From positions 1-64,000 of the forward strand of contig JBOEHJ010000005.1 of the NCBI GenBank assembly GCA_050633905.1: a stretch of DNA of 64,000 nt, written 5' to 3'. Source of the stretch: JANQPX01 sp050633905. GTDB taxonomy: Bacteria; Pseudomonadota; Alphaproteobacteria; Geminicoccales; Geminicoccaceae. The position numbers were made by a program, and so were the translations under genes. Below, piece after piece: positions 43,317 to 52,006 of this stretch (position 1 is its first letter; each line of letters begins with the position of its first letter). The notes under the pieces are model-generated. The model searched no databases, was not told the origin of the DNA, and saw only the letters and a list, made by a program, of their open reading frames with translations.

Positions 43317-44411
43317 ATGAGCAAGCCACTCGTCCAAGCGGAAGTCTTACTTTCAACTAAAGAATTGCGCGATGATCTGCCGTTCTACACAGAGGTCCTG
43401 GGGATGCGCCTGGACTCGATTTATCCAGCTGACGATCCGACGACTGCCAGTTTCTCAGGGCATGGTCTCAATATCAGAATTGCCAAAGACGCAAAGGTAC
43501 AGCCCGGTGTTCTGCGCCTTTTAACGGATGATGTTGAAGGGTTTGCGAAGGGGCAGACAGAACTGACGGCACCCAATGGCACCCGCATCGAGATCGTACC
43601 ATTGACGCCAACGGTCGAGCAGCCGCCGACAGAGCACGCCTTCCAGGTGCGTCGCCTTCGGGACGAGGCGCCTTGGATCATCGGGCGCGCCGGCATGCAC
43701 TATCGGGATCTGATTTCGTCACGGCTTGGCGGTGCCATCATTGCCAGTCACATCCGTATCCCGGACGGTGGTCCCGTGCCCGACATGGTTCACTATCACA
43801 CCGTCGGGTTTCAGCTGATTTTTTGTTACAAGGGCTGGGTTGATGTTCTTTACGAAGATCAGGGTGACATGTTGCGTTTGACAGCTGGTGACTGCGTTAC
43901 GCAACCACCGGGCATCCGTCACCGGGTCTGTCACGCGTCTTCTGACATCGAGGTCATTGAAATCGGTGTCCCTGCCGAGCATGTCACCACGATCGACCAT
44001 GAGATGACACTTCCCAACGGCAAAGGCGATCCGAACAGGGAGTGGGACGGTCAAATTTTCGTCCACCATGTCCAAGAAAGAGCGGACTGGCAGCCCTTCC
44101 GCATTCCTGGTTTTACCTGCCGTGACACAGAGATTTCAAAAGGAACCAAAGGTGTGGCCGGCATTCAGGTGGCCCGCTACGAGCATGGCGTCCCGCCCAA
44201 ATCCGTGCATGATGCCGACATCCATTTCACCTTCGTCATGCATGGCAAGATGACCCTGACTGCCGAAGGACGGCCTTCGGTAGACCTTGAAGCAGGTGAC
44301 GCGTTTGTCGTGCCTCCAGGGCTGGAGACGCAGTACAGTAACTGCTCTAGTGATTTGGAATTGTTGGAAGCGGGGTTGCGAGGGGACTTCACGTCAAGCA
44401 TTGTCTCCTAA
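43317..44411 (+). CDS. VOC-bicupin three-domain protein
   Basis: In this 364-residue protein, residues 1-100 resemble a glyoxalase/VOC module (AEVLLSTKELRDDLPFYTEVLGM). Residues about 120-230 form a first cupin (MVHYHTVGFQLIFCYKGWVD, LTAGDCVTQPPGIRH) and about 240-355 a second cupin (HDADIHFTFVMHGKMTL, LEAGDAFVVPPG). Metal-binding histidines are visible in both cupins. Bicupins of this kind include ring-cleaving and tautomerising enzymes; I cannot assign a reaction. It is the last gene of block A, 52 bases after the AKR-Rid gene. Confidence 0.72.
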   Translation: MSKPLVQAEVLLSTKELRDDLPFYTEVLGMRLDSIYPADDPTTASFSGHGLNIRIAKDAKVQPGVLRLLTDDVEGFAKGQTELTAPNGTRIEIVPLTPTVEQPPTEHAFQVRRLRDEAPWIIGRAGMHYRDLISSRLGGAIIASHIRIPDGGPVPDMVHYHTVGFQLIFCYKGWVDVLYEDQGDMLRLTAGDCVTQPPGIRHRVCHASSDIEVIEIGVPAEHVTTIDHEMTLPNGKGDPNREWDGQIFVHHVQERADWQPFRIPGFTCRDTEISKGTKGVAGIQVARYEHGVPPKSVHDADIHFTFVMHGKMTLTAEGRPSVDLEAGDAFVVPPGLETQYSNCSSDLELLEAGLRGDFTSSIVS

Positions 44412-44914
44412 AGCAGCCAAGTGCGGCTCATTTGGCTGCCAACCAGCAACGATATCGAGGGCGTGAGCGTGCCTACGAGCACCAGCCGTGAGCCAGATCC
44501 ACCGCCGGTCGTTGCATGGTTGACCCGGAGATCGGTAAAGCAGGCGATGTCGATACCGTCATCAAGATCATGAAAACGCCAAGCGTCTGCCATCGCCACA
44601 CCAATAACTGTCAGCCTGCGTAGTTCGGCTTCAGCTTGCCCTGGCAACAGGCGTGGACAGTGCCATGGATCATACGCTCTTCTCCGAAAAGCAGCTCATC
44701 CATTGGAAACGGGGCCTCCCAGACCAACGCGGCCGGCTTGGCCCGTGCGGTCTTCGGTGTCGTTTAGTGAAGGTCGGTCGCGCCGGTCGCATCCAAGTGG
44801 AAGATAGTTGATATATAAAATATTTAAACTTGAAATAATTGGCTGGCTGAATTACCTTTTCGAAAGCCTGGTGGTCGCTCGTCTCGGTCCGCCATGTTGG
44901 GCAAGGAGCCAACC
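44412..44914. promoter_or_regulatory. Non-coding gap with probable promoter/operator of the tryptophan/anthranilate operon
   Basis: About 500 bases lie between blocks A and B. Most is GC-rich with no convincing gene (a 79-codon minus-strand frame at 44408-44647 is unassigned). A strongly AT-rich patch at 44802-44840 (TTGATATATAAAATATTT, then AAACTTGAAATAATT) stands out and is the likely promoter of the operon starting at 44915, with palindromic words suited to the MarR protein encoded within it. Confidence 0.5.
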
Positions 44915-47206
44915 ATGCGTATTGCCTGTCTGGGCGGAGGGCCTGCCGGTCTCTATTTCGCGATCTCGATGAAGATGCGTGATCCTTCACATGAGGTGGT
45001 GGTAATCGAGCGCAACAGGCCTGACGACACCTTCGGCTGGGGCGTGGTTCTCTCAGACGAGACGCTCGAGAATTTGGCGAAGAACGATCCGGCCAGCGCC
45101 AAGAGCATCGGCGACAACTTTGCCTATTGGGACGACATCGCGCTGCATTATCGGGGCGATCGGCACGTTTCTTCCGGCCATGGCTTTTGCGGAATCGGGC
45201 GCAGGAAGCTACTTCTGTTGCTGCAAGAGCGCGCGCGAGAGCTTGGGGTTGATTTGTGCTTCGAGACGGAGGTGGAAGACGTCGAGACCTACCGTAGGGA
45301 CTTCGACGTCGTGGTTGCCTCGGACGGGCTGAACTCGAAGACGCGCGAGCTTTATGCGGACGTCTTCAAGCTTGAGATCGACCTTCGGCTCTGCCCGTTC
45401 GTCTGGCTTGGCACGCACCAGACCTTTGCCGATGCCTTCACCTTCATCTTCGAAGAGACCGAACACGGCTGGGTCTGGGCCCATGCTTATCAGTTCGACG
45501 ACAGCACAGCGACCTTCATCGTGGAATGTGCGGAGGACACCTTCGACGCCTTCGGCTTTGCCGAAATGAGCCAGGAGGAGAGCATCGCGGTTTGCGAGGA
45601 GATCTTCAAAGATCATCTCGGCGGGCACGGCCTGATGACCAATGCGAACCACATTCGTGGCTCTGCCTGGATACGCTTTCCGCGCGTTCTTTGCGAACGG
45701 TGGCATCATGAGAACGTCGTGCTCTTGGGCGATGCCTCGGCTACGGCGCATTTCTCCATCGGGTCAGGGACCAAGCTCGCCATGGAGTCGGCGATCGCGC
45801 TTGCTGGCTATCTGCACTCCGAGGATAATAGGCAGTCCGCCTTCCGCCGATATGAAGACGAGCGCCGGCTGGAGGTTCTCCGTCTGCAATCGGCGGCGCG
45901 GAATTCACTTGAGTGGTTCGAGGCGGTCGAGCGTTACCTGCACCTCGATCCAACCCAGCTGAATTATTCGCTGCTGACCCGCTCACAACGGATCAGTCAT
46001 GAGAACCTGCGAGCGCGCGATCGGGACTGGCTCTTGTCGGCGGAGGCGTGGTTCCAGCAGCAGGCTGGGGTCTCCGCCAAGGCGCCCGTGCGGGCGCCGA
46101 TGTTCGCGCCTTTCAAGCTCAGAGGCATGACGCTCCAGAACCGTATCGTGGTGTCGCCCATGGCGCAGTACAAGGCGATCGATGGCTGCCCGACAGATTG
46201 GCATCTGATCCATTACGGCGAACGTGCCAAAGGCGGTGCCGGTCTCGTCTACACCGAGATGACCTGCGTGTCGCCGACCGGCAGGATTACGCCCGGCTGC
46301 CCAGGCCTTTATGCGCCGGAGCATGAGGTCGCTTGGAAGCGGCTGACGGACTTCGTCCATGGCGAAACCTGCGCCAAGATCTGCTGCCAGATCGGCCATT
46401 CCGGCCGAAAGGGCTCCACGAATATCGGCTGGGAGGGGATGGACCAGCCTCTTGCTGACGGCAATTGGGAGCTGGTCTCTGCCTCGGCTATTCCCTGGGC
46501 GGCGGCAAACGCGACGCCGTGTGCTGCGACAAGCGCCGATAGGGATGAGATCCGGGATCAGTTCGTCAGGGCTACTGAGATGGCCGAGCGCGCGGGCTTC
46601 GACATGATCGAGCTGCATGCCGCCCACGGCTATCTCCTGTCGTCCTTCATCTCACCGGTCTCGAACACGCGTGACGACGATTATGGGGGTAGCCTCGAAA
46701 ACCGCCTGCGTTATCCTTTGGAAGTCTTTCGGGCGATGCGTGCTGTCTGGCCTGAGGACAAACCCATGTCCGTCAGGATCTCTGCCAATGATTGGATCGG
46801 TGAGCCCGGCGTCACACCGGAAGAGGCGGTCGAGATCGCGCGTGCTTTCGAGGCAGCCGGCGTCGATCTCGTCGATGTCTCGGCAGGCCAGACGACGCCT
46901 GATGCGAAGCCGGTCTACGGACGCATGTTTCAGACCCCTTTCTCGGATCGGATCCGGAACGAGGCCGGCATTCGCACTATGGCCGTGGGCAATATTTACG
47001 AGGCGGACCATGCCAACTCGATCCTGATGGCGGGACGGGCTGATCTGGTGGCGATTGGCCGTCCCCATCTAGCCGATCCCTATTGGACCCTGCGCGAGGC
47101 CGCCAAGATCGGAGACCGTCTGGAGGACTGGCCGCTCCCCTATCTGGCCGGCCGCGATCAGGTCTGGCGTCTTGCCAACCGCGAGGCGGAGATGATCCGG
47201 GTATGA
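44915..47206 (+). CDS. 2-aminobenzoyl-CoA monooxygenase/reductase-type bifunctional flavoprotein
   Basis: This 763-residue fusion has residues 1-390 as a group A FAD monooxygenase (MRIACLGGGPAGLYFA; LLGDASATAHFSIGSG). Residues about 405-763 are an Old-Yellow-Enzyme-type reductase (MTLQNRIVVSPMAQYKA; QIGHSGRKGS; ELHAAHGYLLSSFISP). This is the layout of 2-aminobenzoyl-CoA monooxygenase/reductase (AbmA of Azoarcus evansii) and of salicylyl-CoA 5-hydroxylase. The aminobenzoate-CoA ligase and kynurenine genes downstream favour 2-aminobenzoyl-CoA: hydroxylation at C5, then ring reduction. AAGGAG precedes the start at 44915. First gene of the operon. Confidence 0.88.
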   Translation: MRIACLGGGPAGLYFAISMKMRDPSHEVVVIERNRPDDTFGWGVVLSDETLENLAKNDPASAKSIGDNFAYWDDIALHYRGDRHVSSGHGFCGIGRRKLLLLLQERARELGVDLCFETEVEDVETYRRDFDVVVASDGLNSKTRELYADVFKLEIDLRLCPFVWLGTHQTFADAFTFIFEETEHGWVWAHAYQFDDSTATFIVECAEDTFDAFGFAEMSQEESIAVCEEIFKDHLGGHGLMTNANHIRGSAWIRFPRVLCERWHHENVVLLGDASATAHFSIGSGTKLAMESAIALAGYLHSEDNRQSAFRRYEDERRLEVLRLQSAARNSLEWFEAVERYLHLDPTQLNYSLLTRSQRISHENLRARDRDWLLSAEAWFQQQAGVSAKAPVRAPMFAPFKLRGMTLQNRIVVSPMAQYKAIDGCPTDWHLIHYGERAKGGAGLVYTEMTCVSPTGRITPGCPGLYAPEHEVAWKRLTDFVHGETCAKICCQIGHSGRKGSTNIGWEGMDQPLADGNWELVSASAIPWAAANATPCAATSADRDEIRDQFVRATEMAERAGFDMIELHAAHGYLLSSFISPVSNTRDDDYGGSLENRLRYPLEVFRAMRAVWPEDKPMSVRISANDWIGEPGVTPEEAVEIARAFEAAGVDLVDVSAGQTTPDAKPVYGRMFQTPFSDRIRNEAGIRTMAVGNIYEADHANSILMAGRADLVAIGRPHLADPYWTLREAAKIGDRLEDWPLPYLAGRDQVWRLANREAEMIRV

Positions 47207-47946
47207 CGGTAGAGGGCAGACATATCGTCGTGACCGGTGGTGGTTCGGGTGTTGGTGCCGAGATCGCGCGCATCTTCGCCGAGGCTGGGGCGGAGGTGAC
47301 GATCTTAGGGCGCCGCGAGGAGCCGTTGAAGGCGCAAGGACTGCCCTATCAGCTTTGCGACGTCGCCAAGCCGGACAGCGTTGCCGCCGCCTTCGCAGCC
47401 GCGCACGCTGCCCGCGGAGCGATCACGGTTGCGATCGCCAATGCCGGTGCCGTCGATAGCATTCCGTTTGCCAGGATGTCCCCCCAACAGATGCAATTGA
47501 TGGTATCGGTGAATTTGATGGGTGTCGCCAATGTCTGGCAGGCAGCCCTTCCCGATATGAAAGCCGCTGGCTGGGGGCGCATGATCGTGATCGCCTCCAC
47601 CGCGGGGCTTAAGGGCTATCCTTATGTCTCCGCCTATTGCGCCGCGAAACACGGCGTGATCGGCTTGACCCGCTCTTTGGCGCTCGAACTGGCGGGCGAC
47701 GGGATCACGGTCAACGCCATTTGCCCCGGCTTCATCGAAACGCCCATGCTGGATCGATCCATCGACAGGATCACCGAGAAGACCGGTATGAGTGTCGAGA
47801 AGGCACGCGCCGCCCTGGTCGCCGGCAATCCGCAAAAGCGGTTCATTCAAACCGATGAGGTCGCGGCTGCCGCACTCTGGCTCTGCTCGGATGCAGCGCG
47901 TTCGATCAATGGCCATGCCATGGCGCTTTCCGGAGGCGAGATATGA
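47203..47946 (+). CDS. Short-chain dehydrogenase/reductase of the aminobenzoyl-CoA operon
   Basis: This 247-residue classical SDR has the NAD(P) motif TGGGSGVGAEIA near the N-terminus, NAG at ANAGAV, and the catalytic Ser and YxxxK in SAYCAAKHG (Tyr-Cys-Ala-Ala-Lys). It starts inside the stop of the flavoprotein gene (ATGA). It probably oxidises a hydroxyacyl-CoA intermediate or reduces the oxo group formed after dearomatisation. Confidence 0.9.
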   Translation: MTVEGRHIVVTGGGSGVGAEIARIFAEAGAEVTILGRREEPLKAQGLPYQLCDVAKPDSVAAAFAAAHAARGAITVAIANAGAVDSIPFARMSPQQMQLMVSVNLMGVANVWQAALPDMKAAGWGRMIVIASTAGLKGYPYVSAYCAAKHGVIGLTRSLALELAGDGITVNAICPGFIETPMLDRSIDRITEKTGMSVEKARAALVAGNPQKRFIQTDEVAAAALWLCSDAARSINGHAMALSGGEI

Positions 47947-48419
47947 GCACCAGCTCCAGGGTCGGGCGGGCCAGCGCATCGACGTCGAAGGAGCGGCTTC
48001 GGCTTTGGCTGAAACTGCTTAAGGCCAGCCGTCTAATCGAAGACGAGATCCGTCGTCGCCTGCGCAACGAGCTGAACTCCACACTGCCTCGCTTTGATGT
48101 CATGTCTGCCCTGGACCGTTCTCCTGACGGGCTGAAGATGAGCGAGATCTCCAAGCGCTTGCGCGTCTCCAATGGTAATATCACCGGCATCGTCGACAAG
48201 CTGACCGAGGAGGCGTTGACGCTGCGTGTTGCCGTGCCCGGTGATCGGCGTGCCCATCTGGTCCGGCTGACGCCCAAGGGCCACGCACATTTCGCCGAAC
48301 ACGCCGCGACACATGAGGCCTGGATCGACGAGATCCTGGGTGGTCTCGACGCCGGCGATATCGAGGGCATGATTCAAAGGCTCGATCATCTGTCGGATCG
48401 TCTGGAGGAGCGCGCGTAA
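47943..48419 (+). CDS. MarR family transcriptional regulator
   Basis: This 158-residue winged-helix regulator has the MarR core at about 45-110 (FDVMSALDRSPDGLKMSEISK; NGNITGIVDKLTEE; DRRAHLVRLTPKG). It sits inside the operon, overlapping both neighbours or nearly so. MarR proteins in aromatic acyl-CoA pathways usually sense the CoA ester and relieve repression; here 2-aminobenzoyl-CoA would be the natural ligand (inference). Confidence 0.9.
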   Translation: MSTSSRVGRASASTSKERLRLWLKLLKASRLIEDEIRRRLRNELNSTLPRFDVMSALDRSPDGLKMSEISKRLRVSNGNITGIVDKLTEEALTLRVAVPGDRRAHLVRLTPKGHAHFAEHAATHEAWIDEILGGLDAGDIEGMIQRLDHLSDRLEERA

Positions 48420-48420
48420 C

Positions 48421-49221
48421 ATGCGATGCGACGTTACACATTTCACCTGCCGGATTGCTGATGGCATCGCGACCATCACGCTGGATCGGCCCGAGCGGAA
48501 GAACCCGCTGACCTTCGACAGCTATGCAGAGCTGCGCGACTGGTTCCGCGATCTGCACTATGCCGATGACGTCAATGCGGCGGTCTTCGCGCCCAATGGC
48601 GGCAACTTCAGCTCGGGCGGTGACGTCCACGATATCATCGGCCCGCTGACCAGGATGACCATGAAAGAACTGTTGGTGTTCACCCGCATGACCGGAGATG
48701 TGGTCAAGGCGATGGTGAATTGCGGCAAGCCCATCATCGCCGCGGTCGACGGGGTCTCGGCCGGTGCAGGCGCGATCATCGCTATGGCGTCCGATCTGCG
48801 CGTCGCCACGCCCGCGGCCAAGACCGCCTTTCTCTTCAATCGCGTGGGGCTTGCGGGCTGCGATATGGGTGCTTGCGCGATTCTGCCGCGCATCATCGGT
48901 CAGGGACGGGCGGCAGAACTCTTGTATCTCGGCCGCTCGATGAGTGCCGAGGAAGGGCTCGCCTGGGGGTACTTCAATCGCGTCGTTCCGGCCCAAGAGC
49001 TGATGACCACCGCCGATGATCTCGCCCGTCGTATCGCCGATGGACCGGGCTTCGCCAACATGATGACCAAGACCATGCTGGCGCAGGAATGGTCGATGTC
49101 GATCGAACAGGCCATCGAAGCCGAGGCGCAGGCCCAGGCGATCTGCATGCAGGGGCAGGATTTCCACCGTGCCTACGACGCCTTCGTGGCCAAGAAAAAA
49201 CCCGCTTTCGAGGGCAACTGA
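48421..49221 (+). CDS. Enoyl-CoA hydratase/isomerase family protein
   Basis: This 266-residue crotonase-fold protein has oxyanion-hole segments at FSSGGDVHDI and AGAGAIIAMASDLRVAT, and the RPERKNPLTFDSY start. Catalytic carboxylates are less clear, so hydratase versus ring-hydrolase activity cannot be decided. In this operon it would hydrate or cleave the alicyclic CoA ester. The stop overlaps the next start (TGATG). Confidence 0.88.
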   Translation: MRCDVTHFTCRIADGIATITLDRPERKNPLTFDSYAELRDWFRDLHYADDVNAAVFAPNGGNFSSGGDVHDIIGPLTRMTMKELLVFTRMTGDVVKAMVNCGKPIIAAVDGVSAGAGAIIAMASDLRVATPAAKTAFLFNRVGLAGCDMGACAILPRIIGQGRAAELLYLGRSMSAEEGLAWGYFNRVVPAQELMTTADDLARRIADGPGFANMMTKTMLAQEWSMSIEQAIEAEAQAQAICMQGQDFHRAYDAFVAKKKPAFEGN

Positions 49222-50384
49222 TGGCGGACAAAACCTTTCTCGCCTGGCCCTTTTTCGAAGACCGGCACCGCGTTTTGACCGAGGCGGTGGAAAGCTGGGC
49301 CGTGAGTGCGCTCGCTCTGATCGATCACACCGATACCGATCTGGCCTGTCGGGCCCTGGTCGAGGGCCTCGGCGAGGCGGGGTTGCTCACCCATTCCGCC
49401 GTGGACCCGTCGGGTGACGCCCCTTTGGACGTGCGCAGCCTCTGTCTGATTCGCGAGACCTTGGCGCGCCATGATGGCCTTGCCGACTTCGCCTTTGCCA
49501 TGCAGGGGCTCGGCACGGGCGCCATCTCGCTCTTCGGTACCGATGCGCAAAAGGTCGAATGGCTGCCGAAGATACGTGCTGGCAAGGCGATCTCGGCCTT
49601 TGCGCTGACCGAGCCGCAATCCGGCTCGGACGTCGCCAATTCGACCATGACCGCAACCCGCGATGGTGACGACTTCGTACTGAATGGCGAAAAGACTTGG
49701 ATCTCGAATGGCGGGATCGCGGATGTCTACACGCTGTTCGCGCGCACCGGTGAGGCGCCTGGTGCCAAGGGGCTCTCGGCGTTCATTCTGCCGGCCGGCC
49801 TCTCCGGTTTCGAGGTGGTGGAGCGACTGCATGTCATTGCACCCCATCCTTTGGCCCGGCTGCGCTTTACCGACTGTCGCCTACCGGCCGCCGCCATGCT
49901 TGGCGCGCCCGGGCAAGGGTTCAAGATCGCCATGTCGGTCCTGGACGTCTTCCGCTCGACGGTCGCTGCGGCCGCCCTCGGCCTTGCCAGGCGCGCGCTC
50001 GATGAAGCGCTCGAGCGCGTCACCACCCGGCATGTGCAGGGATCCCCGCTTTTTGATCTGCAGATGGTGCAGGGGCATCTTGCCGACATGGCGCTGGATG
50101 TGGACGCCGCCGCCCTTCTCACCTATCGCGCCGCCTGGACCAAGGACAGCGGCGCTCCTCGGATCACCCGCGAGGCAGCGATGGCCAAGCTGTTTGCCAC
50201 CGATCAAGCGCAGCAGGTCATCGACAAGGCTGTCCAGCTATATGGCGGCGACGGCGTGAAGTCGGGCGAGGCGGTTGAGAAACTCTATCGCGAAATCAGG
50301 GCGCTGCGTATCTATGAGGGCGCATCGGATGTCCAGCGCGTGGTCATTGCCAGGCAAGCGCTCGCCAACCACCGGGGAGGCTAA
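49221..50384 (+). CDS. Acyl-CoA dehydrogenase family protein
   Basis: This 387-residue FAD enzyme has FALTEPQSGSDVANSTMTA and NGEKTWISNGGIADVY for flavin binding. The C-terminal LYGGDGVKSGEAVEKLYRE, then RIYEGASDVQRVVIA, includes the usual catalytic Glu position. It starts at 49221 within the stop of the hydratase gene. It would introduce the double bond in the reduced ring or the chain produced from 2-aminobenzoyl-CoA. Confidence 0.92.
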   Translation: MADKTFLAWPFFEDRHRVLTEAVESWAVSALALIDHTDTDLACRALVEGLGEAGLLTHSAVDPSGDAPLDVRSLCLIRETLARHDGLADFAFAMQGLGTGAISLFGTDAQKVEWLPKIRAGKAISAFALTEPQSGSDVANSTMTATRDGDDFVLNGEKTWISNGGIADVYTLFARTGEAPGAKGLSAFILPAGLSGFEVVERLHVIAPHPLARLRFTDCRLPAAAMLGAPGQGFKIAMSVLDVFRSTVAAAALGLARRALDEALERVTTRHVQGSPLFDLQMVQGHLADMALDVDAAALLTYRAAWTKDSGAPRITREAAMAKLFATDQAQQVIDKAVQLYGGDGVKSGEAVEKLYREIRALRIYEGASDVQRVVIARQALANHRGG

Positions 50385-50386
50385 CC

Positions 50387-52006
50387 ATGCTCGGACGCAC
50401 CGCACACACAGACAGCTTCGCGCGCGATCATTTGCCGGCGATGGACCAGTGGCCGGATCTGCTGCTGGACGGCTTCGACTATCCCGATCGGCTGAACGCC
50501 GCGGTGGAACTGACCGATGCCATGGTCGACAGGGGCTTCAGCGACCATACTGCCCTGATCGGCAATGGAAGGCGACGCACCTATAAGGAGCTGACCGACT
50601 GGACCAACCGGCTGGCCCATGCTCTGGTCGACGATCTCGGCGTGAAGCCCGGCAACCGCGTCCTCATCCGCTCCGCTAACAATCCGGCCATGGTCGCCTG
50701 CTGGTTGGCTGCGACCAAGGCGGGTGCCGTCGTGGTCAATACCATGCCGATGCTGCGCGCTGAGGAACTCAAGACTTATGTGGCCAAGGCCGAGATCAGC
50801 CACGCGCTTTGCGACACGCGGCTGATGGACGAGATGGTCACCTGTGCCAAAGGCAGCGCCCATTTGAAAACCGTCGTCGGTTTCGATGGCACCTCGAACC
50901 ATGACGCGGAACTCGATCGTCTGGCGCTGGAAAAACCGGTGCGCATGGACGCGGTCGAGACCTCAAAGGACGATGTGGCGCTGATCGGCTTCACCTCCGG
51001 CTCCACCGGCGTTCCTAAGGGCACCATGCATTTCCACCGTGATCTTCTGATCATCGCTGACGGCTATGCCTGGGAGGTTCTCGGTGTGACGCCCGACGAC
51101 GTGTTCGTCGGTTCGCCGCCGCTCGCGTTTACCTTCGGCCTTGGCGGGCTCGCGATCTTTCCGCTGCGTTTCGGTGCGGCCGCGACGCTCCTAGAGAATG
51201 CCTCACCGCCGAACATGATCGAGATCGTCGAGAAATATAAAGCCACCGTCTGCTTCACCGCACCCACGGCCTATCGCGTCATGTTGCAGGCGATGGACGA
51301 AGGGGCGGATCTCTCTTCGCTCCGCGCCGCCGTTTCGGCGGGGGAAACCTTGCCGGGACCGGTCTATCAGGAATGGCGGGAGAAGACCGGCAAGCCGATG
51401 CTGGATGGAATCGGCGCCACCGAGCTGCTGCACATCTTCATCACCAACCGCTTCGAGGACCACAAGCCAGCCTGTACCGGCAAGCCGGTCAGGGGCTATG
51501 AGGCCAAAGTGATCGGCCCGGACGGAAAGGACGTTGCGCCGGGCGACGTTGGCCGACTTGCCGTACGCGGTCCGACCGGCTGTCGCTATCTGCGCGGCGA
51601 GCGCCAGGCCGAGTATGTCCAGGATGGCTGGAATATCACCGGCGATGCCTTCACGCTGGACGAGGACGGCTATTTTCACTTCGCCGCGCGTACTGACGAT
51701 ATGATCGTGAGTTCCGGCTACAATATCGCTGGACCCGAAGTCGAAGCAGCCCTCTTGTCCCATGAAGCCGTTGCCGAATGCGCGGTTATCGGTGTGCCCG
51801 ATGATGAGCGCGGCATGATCGTACAAGCACATGTGGTGCTTGGCGTGCAAGAGACGCCGGGTGAGGCGCTGACCAGACGGCTGCAGGACCATGTCAAAGC
51901 GGCAATCGCCCCCTACAAATACCCCCGGTCCATCATCTTCACCAAGGGATTGCCGAAAACCGAAAGCGGCAAGATCCAGCGCTTCAAGCTGAGGCAACCA
52001 TCTTGA
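50387..52006 (+). CDS. 2-aminobenzoate-CoA ligase (benzoate-CoA ligase family)
   Basis: This 539-residue ANL-superfamily ligase has the AMP-binding loop GFTSGSTGVPKGTMHFHRD, the YE-type motif region DGIGATELLHIFITNR, and the C-terminal lysine motif PKTESGKIQRFKLR. The GIGATELLHIF segment is typical of benzoate/aminobenzoate-CoA ligases (AbmG). It activates anthranilate with ATP and CoA, the entry step for the monooxygenase/reductase. GGAGG precedes the ATG at 50387. Confidence 0.9.
   Translation: MLGRTAHTDSFARDHLPAMDQWPDLLLDGFDYPDRLNAAVELTDAMVDRGFSDHTALIGNGRRRTYKELTDWTNRLAHALVDDLGVKPGNRVLIRSANNPAMVACWLAATKAGAVVVNTMPMLRAEELKTYVAKAEISHALCDTRLMDEMVTCAKGSAHLKTVVGFDGTSNHDAELDRLALEKPVRMDAVETSKDDVALIGFTSGSTGVPKGTMHFHRDLLIIADGYAWEVLGVTPDDVFVGSPPLAFTFGLGGLAIFPLRFGAAATLLENASPPNMIEIVEKYKATVCFTAPTAYRVMLQAMDEGADLSSLRAAVSAGETLPGPVYQEWREKTGKPMLDGIGATELLHIFITNRFEDHKPACTGKPVRGYEAKVIGPDGKDVAPGDVGRLAVRGPTGCRYLRGERQAEYVQDGWNITGDAFTLDEDGYFHFAARTDDMIVSSGYNIAGPEVEAALLSHEAVAECAVIGVPDDERGMIVQAHVVLGVQETPGEALTRRLQDHVKAAIAPYKYPRSIIFTKGLPKTESGKIQRFKLRQPS

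Noticed and set aside
44408..44647. 79-codon minus-strand frame in the gap between blocks A and B
   Set aside because: No recognisable family, no ribosome-binding site, and antisense position; it could be a fragment but I cannot support a call.
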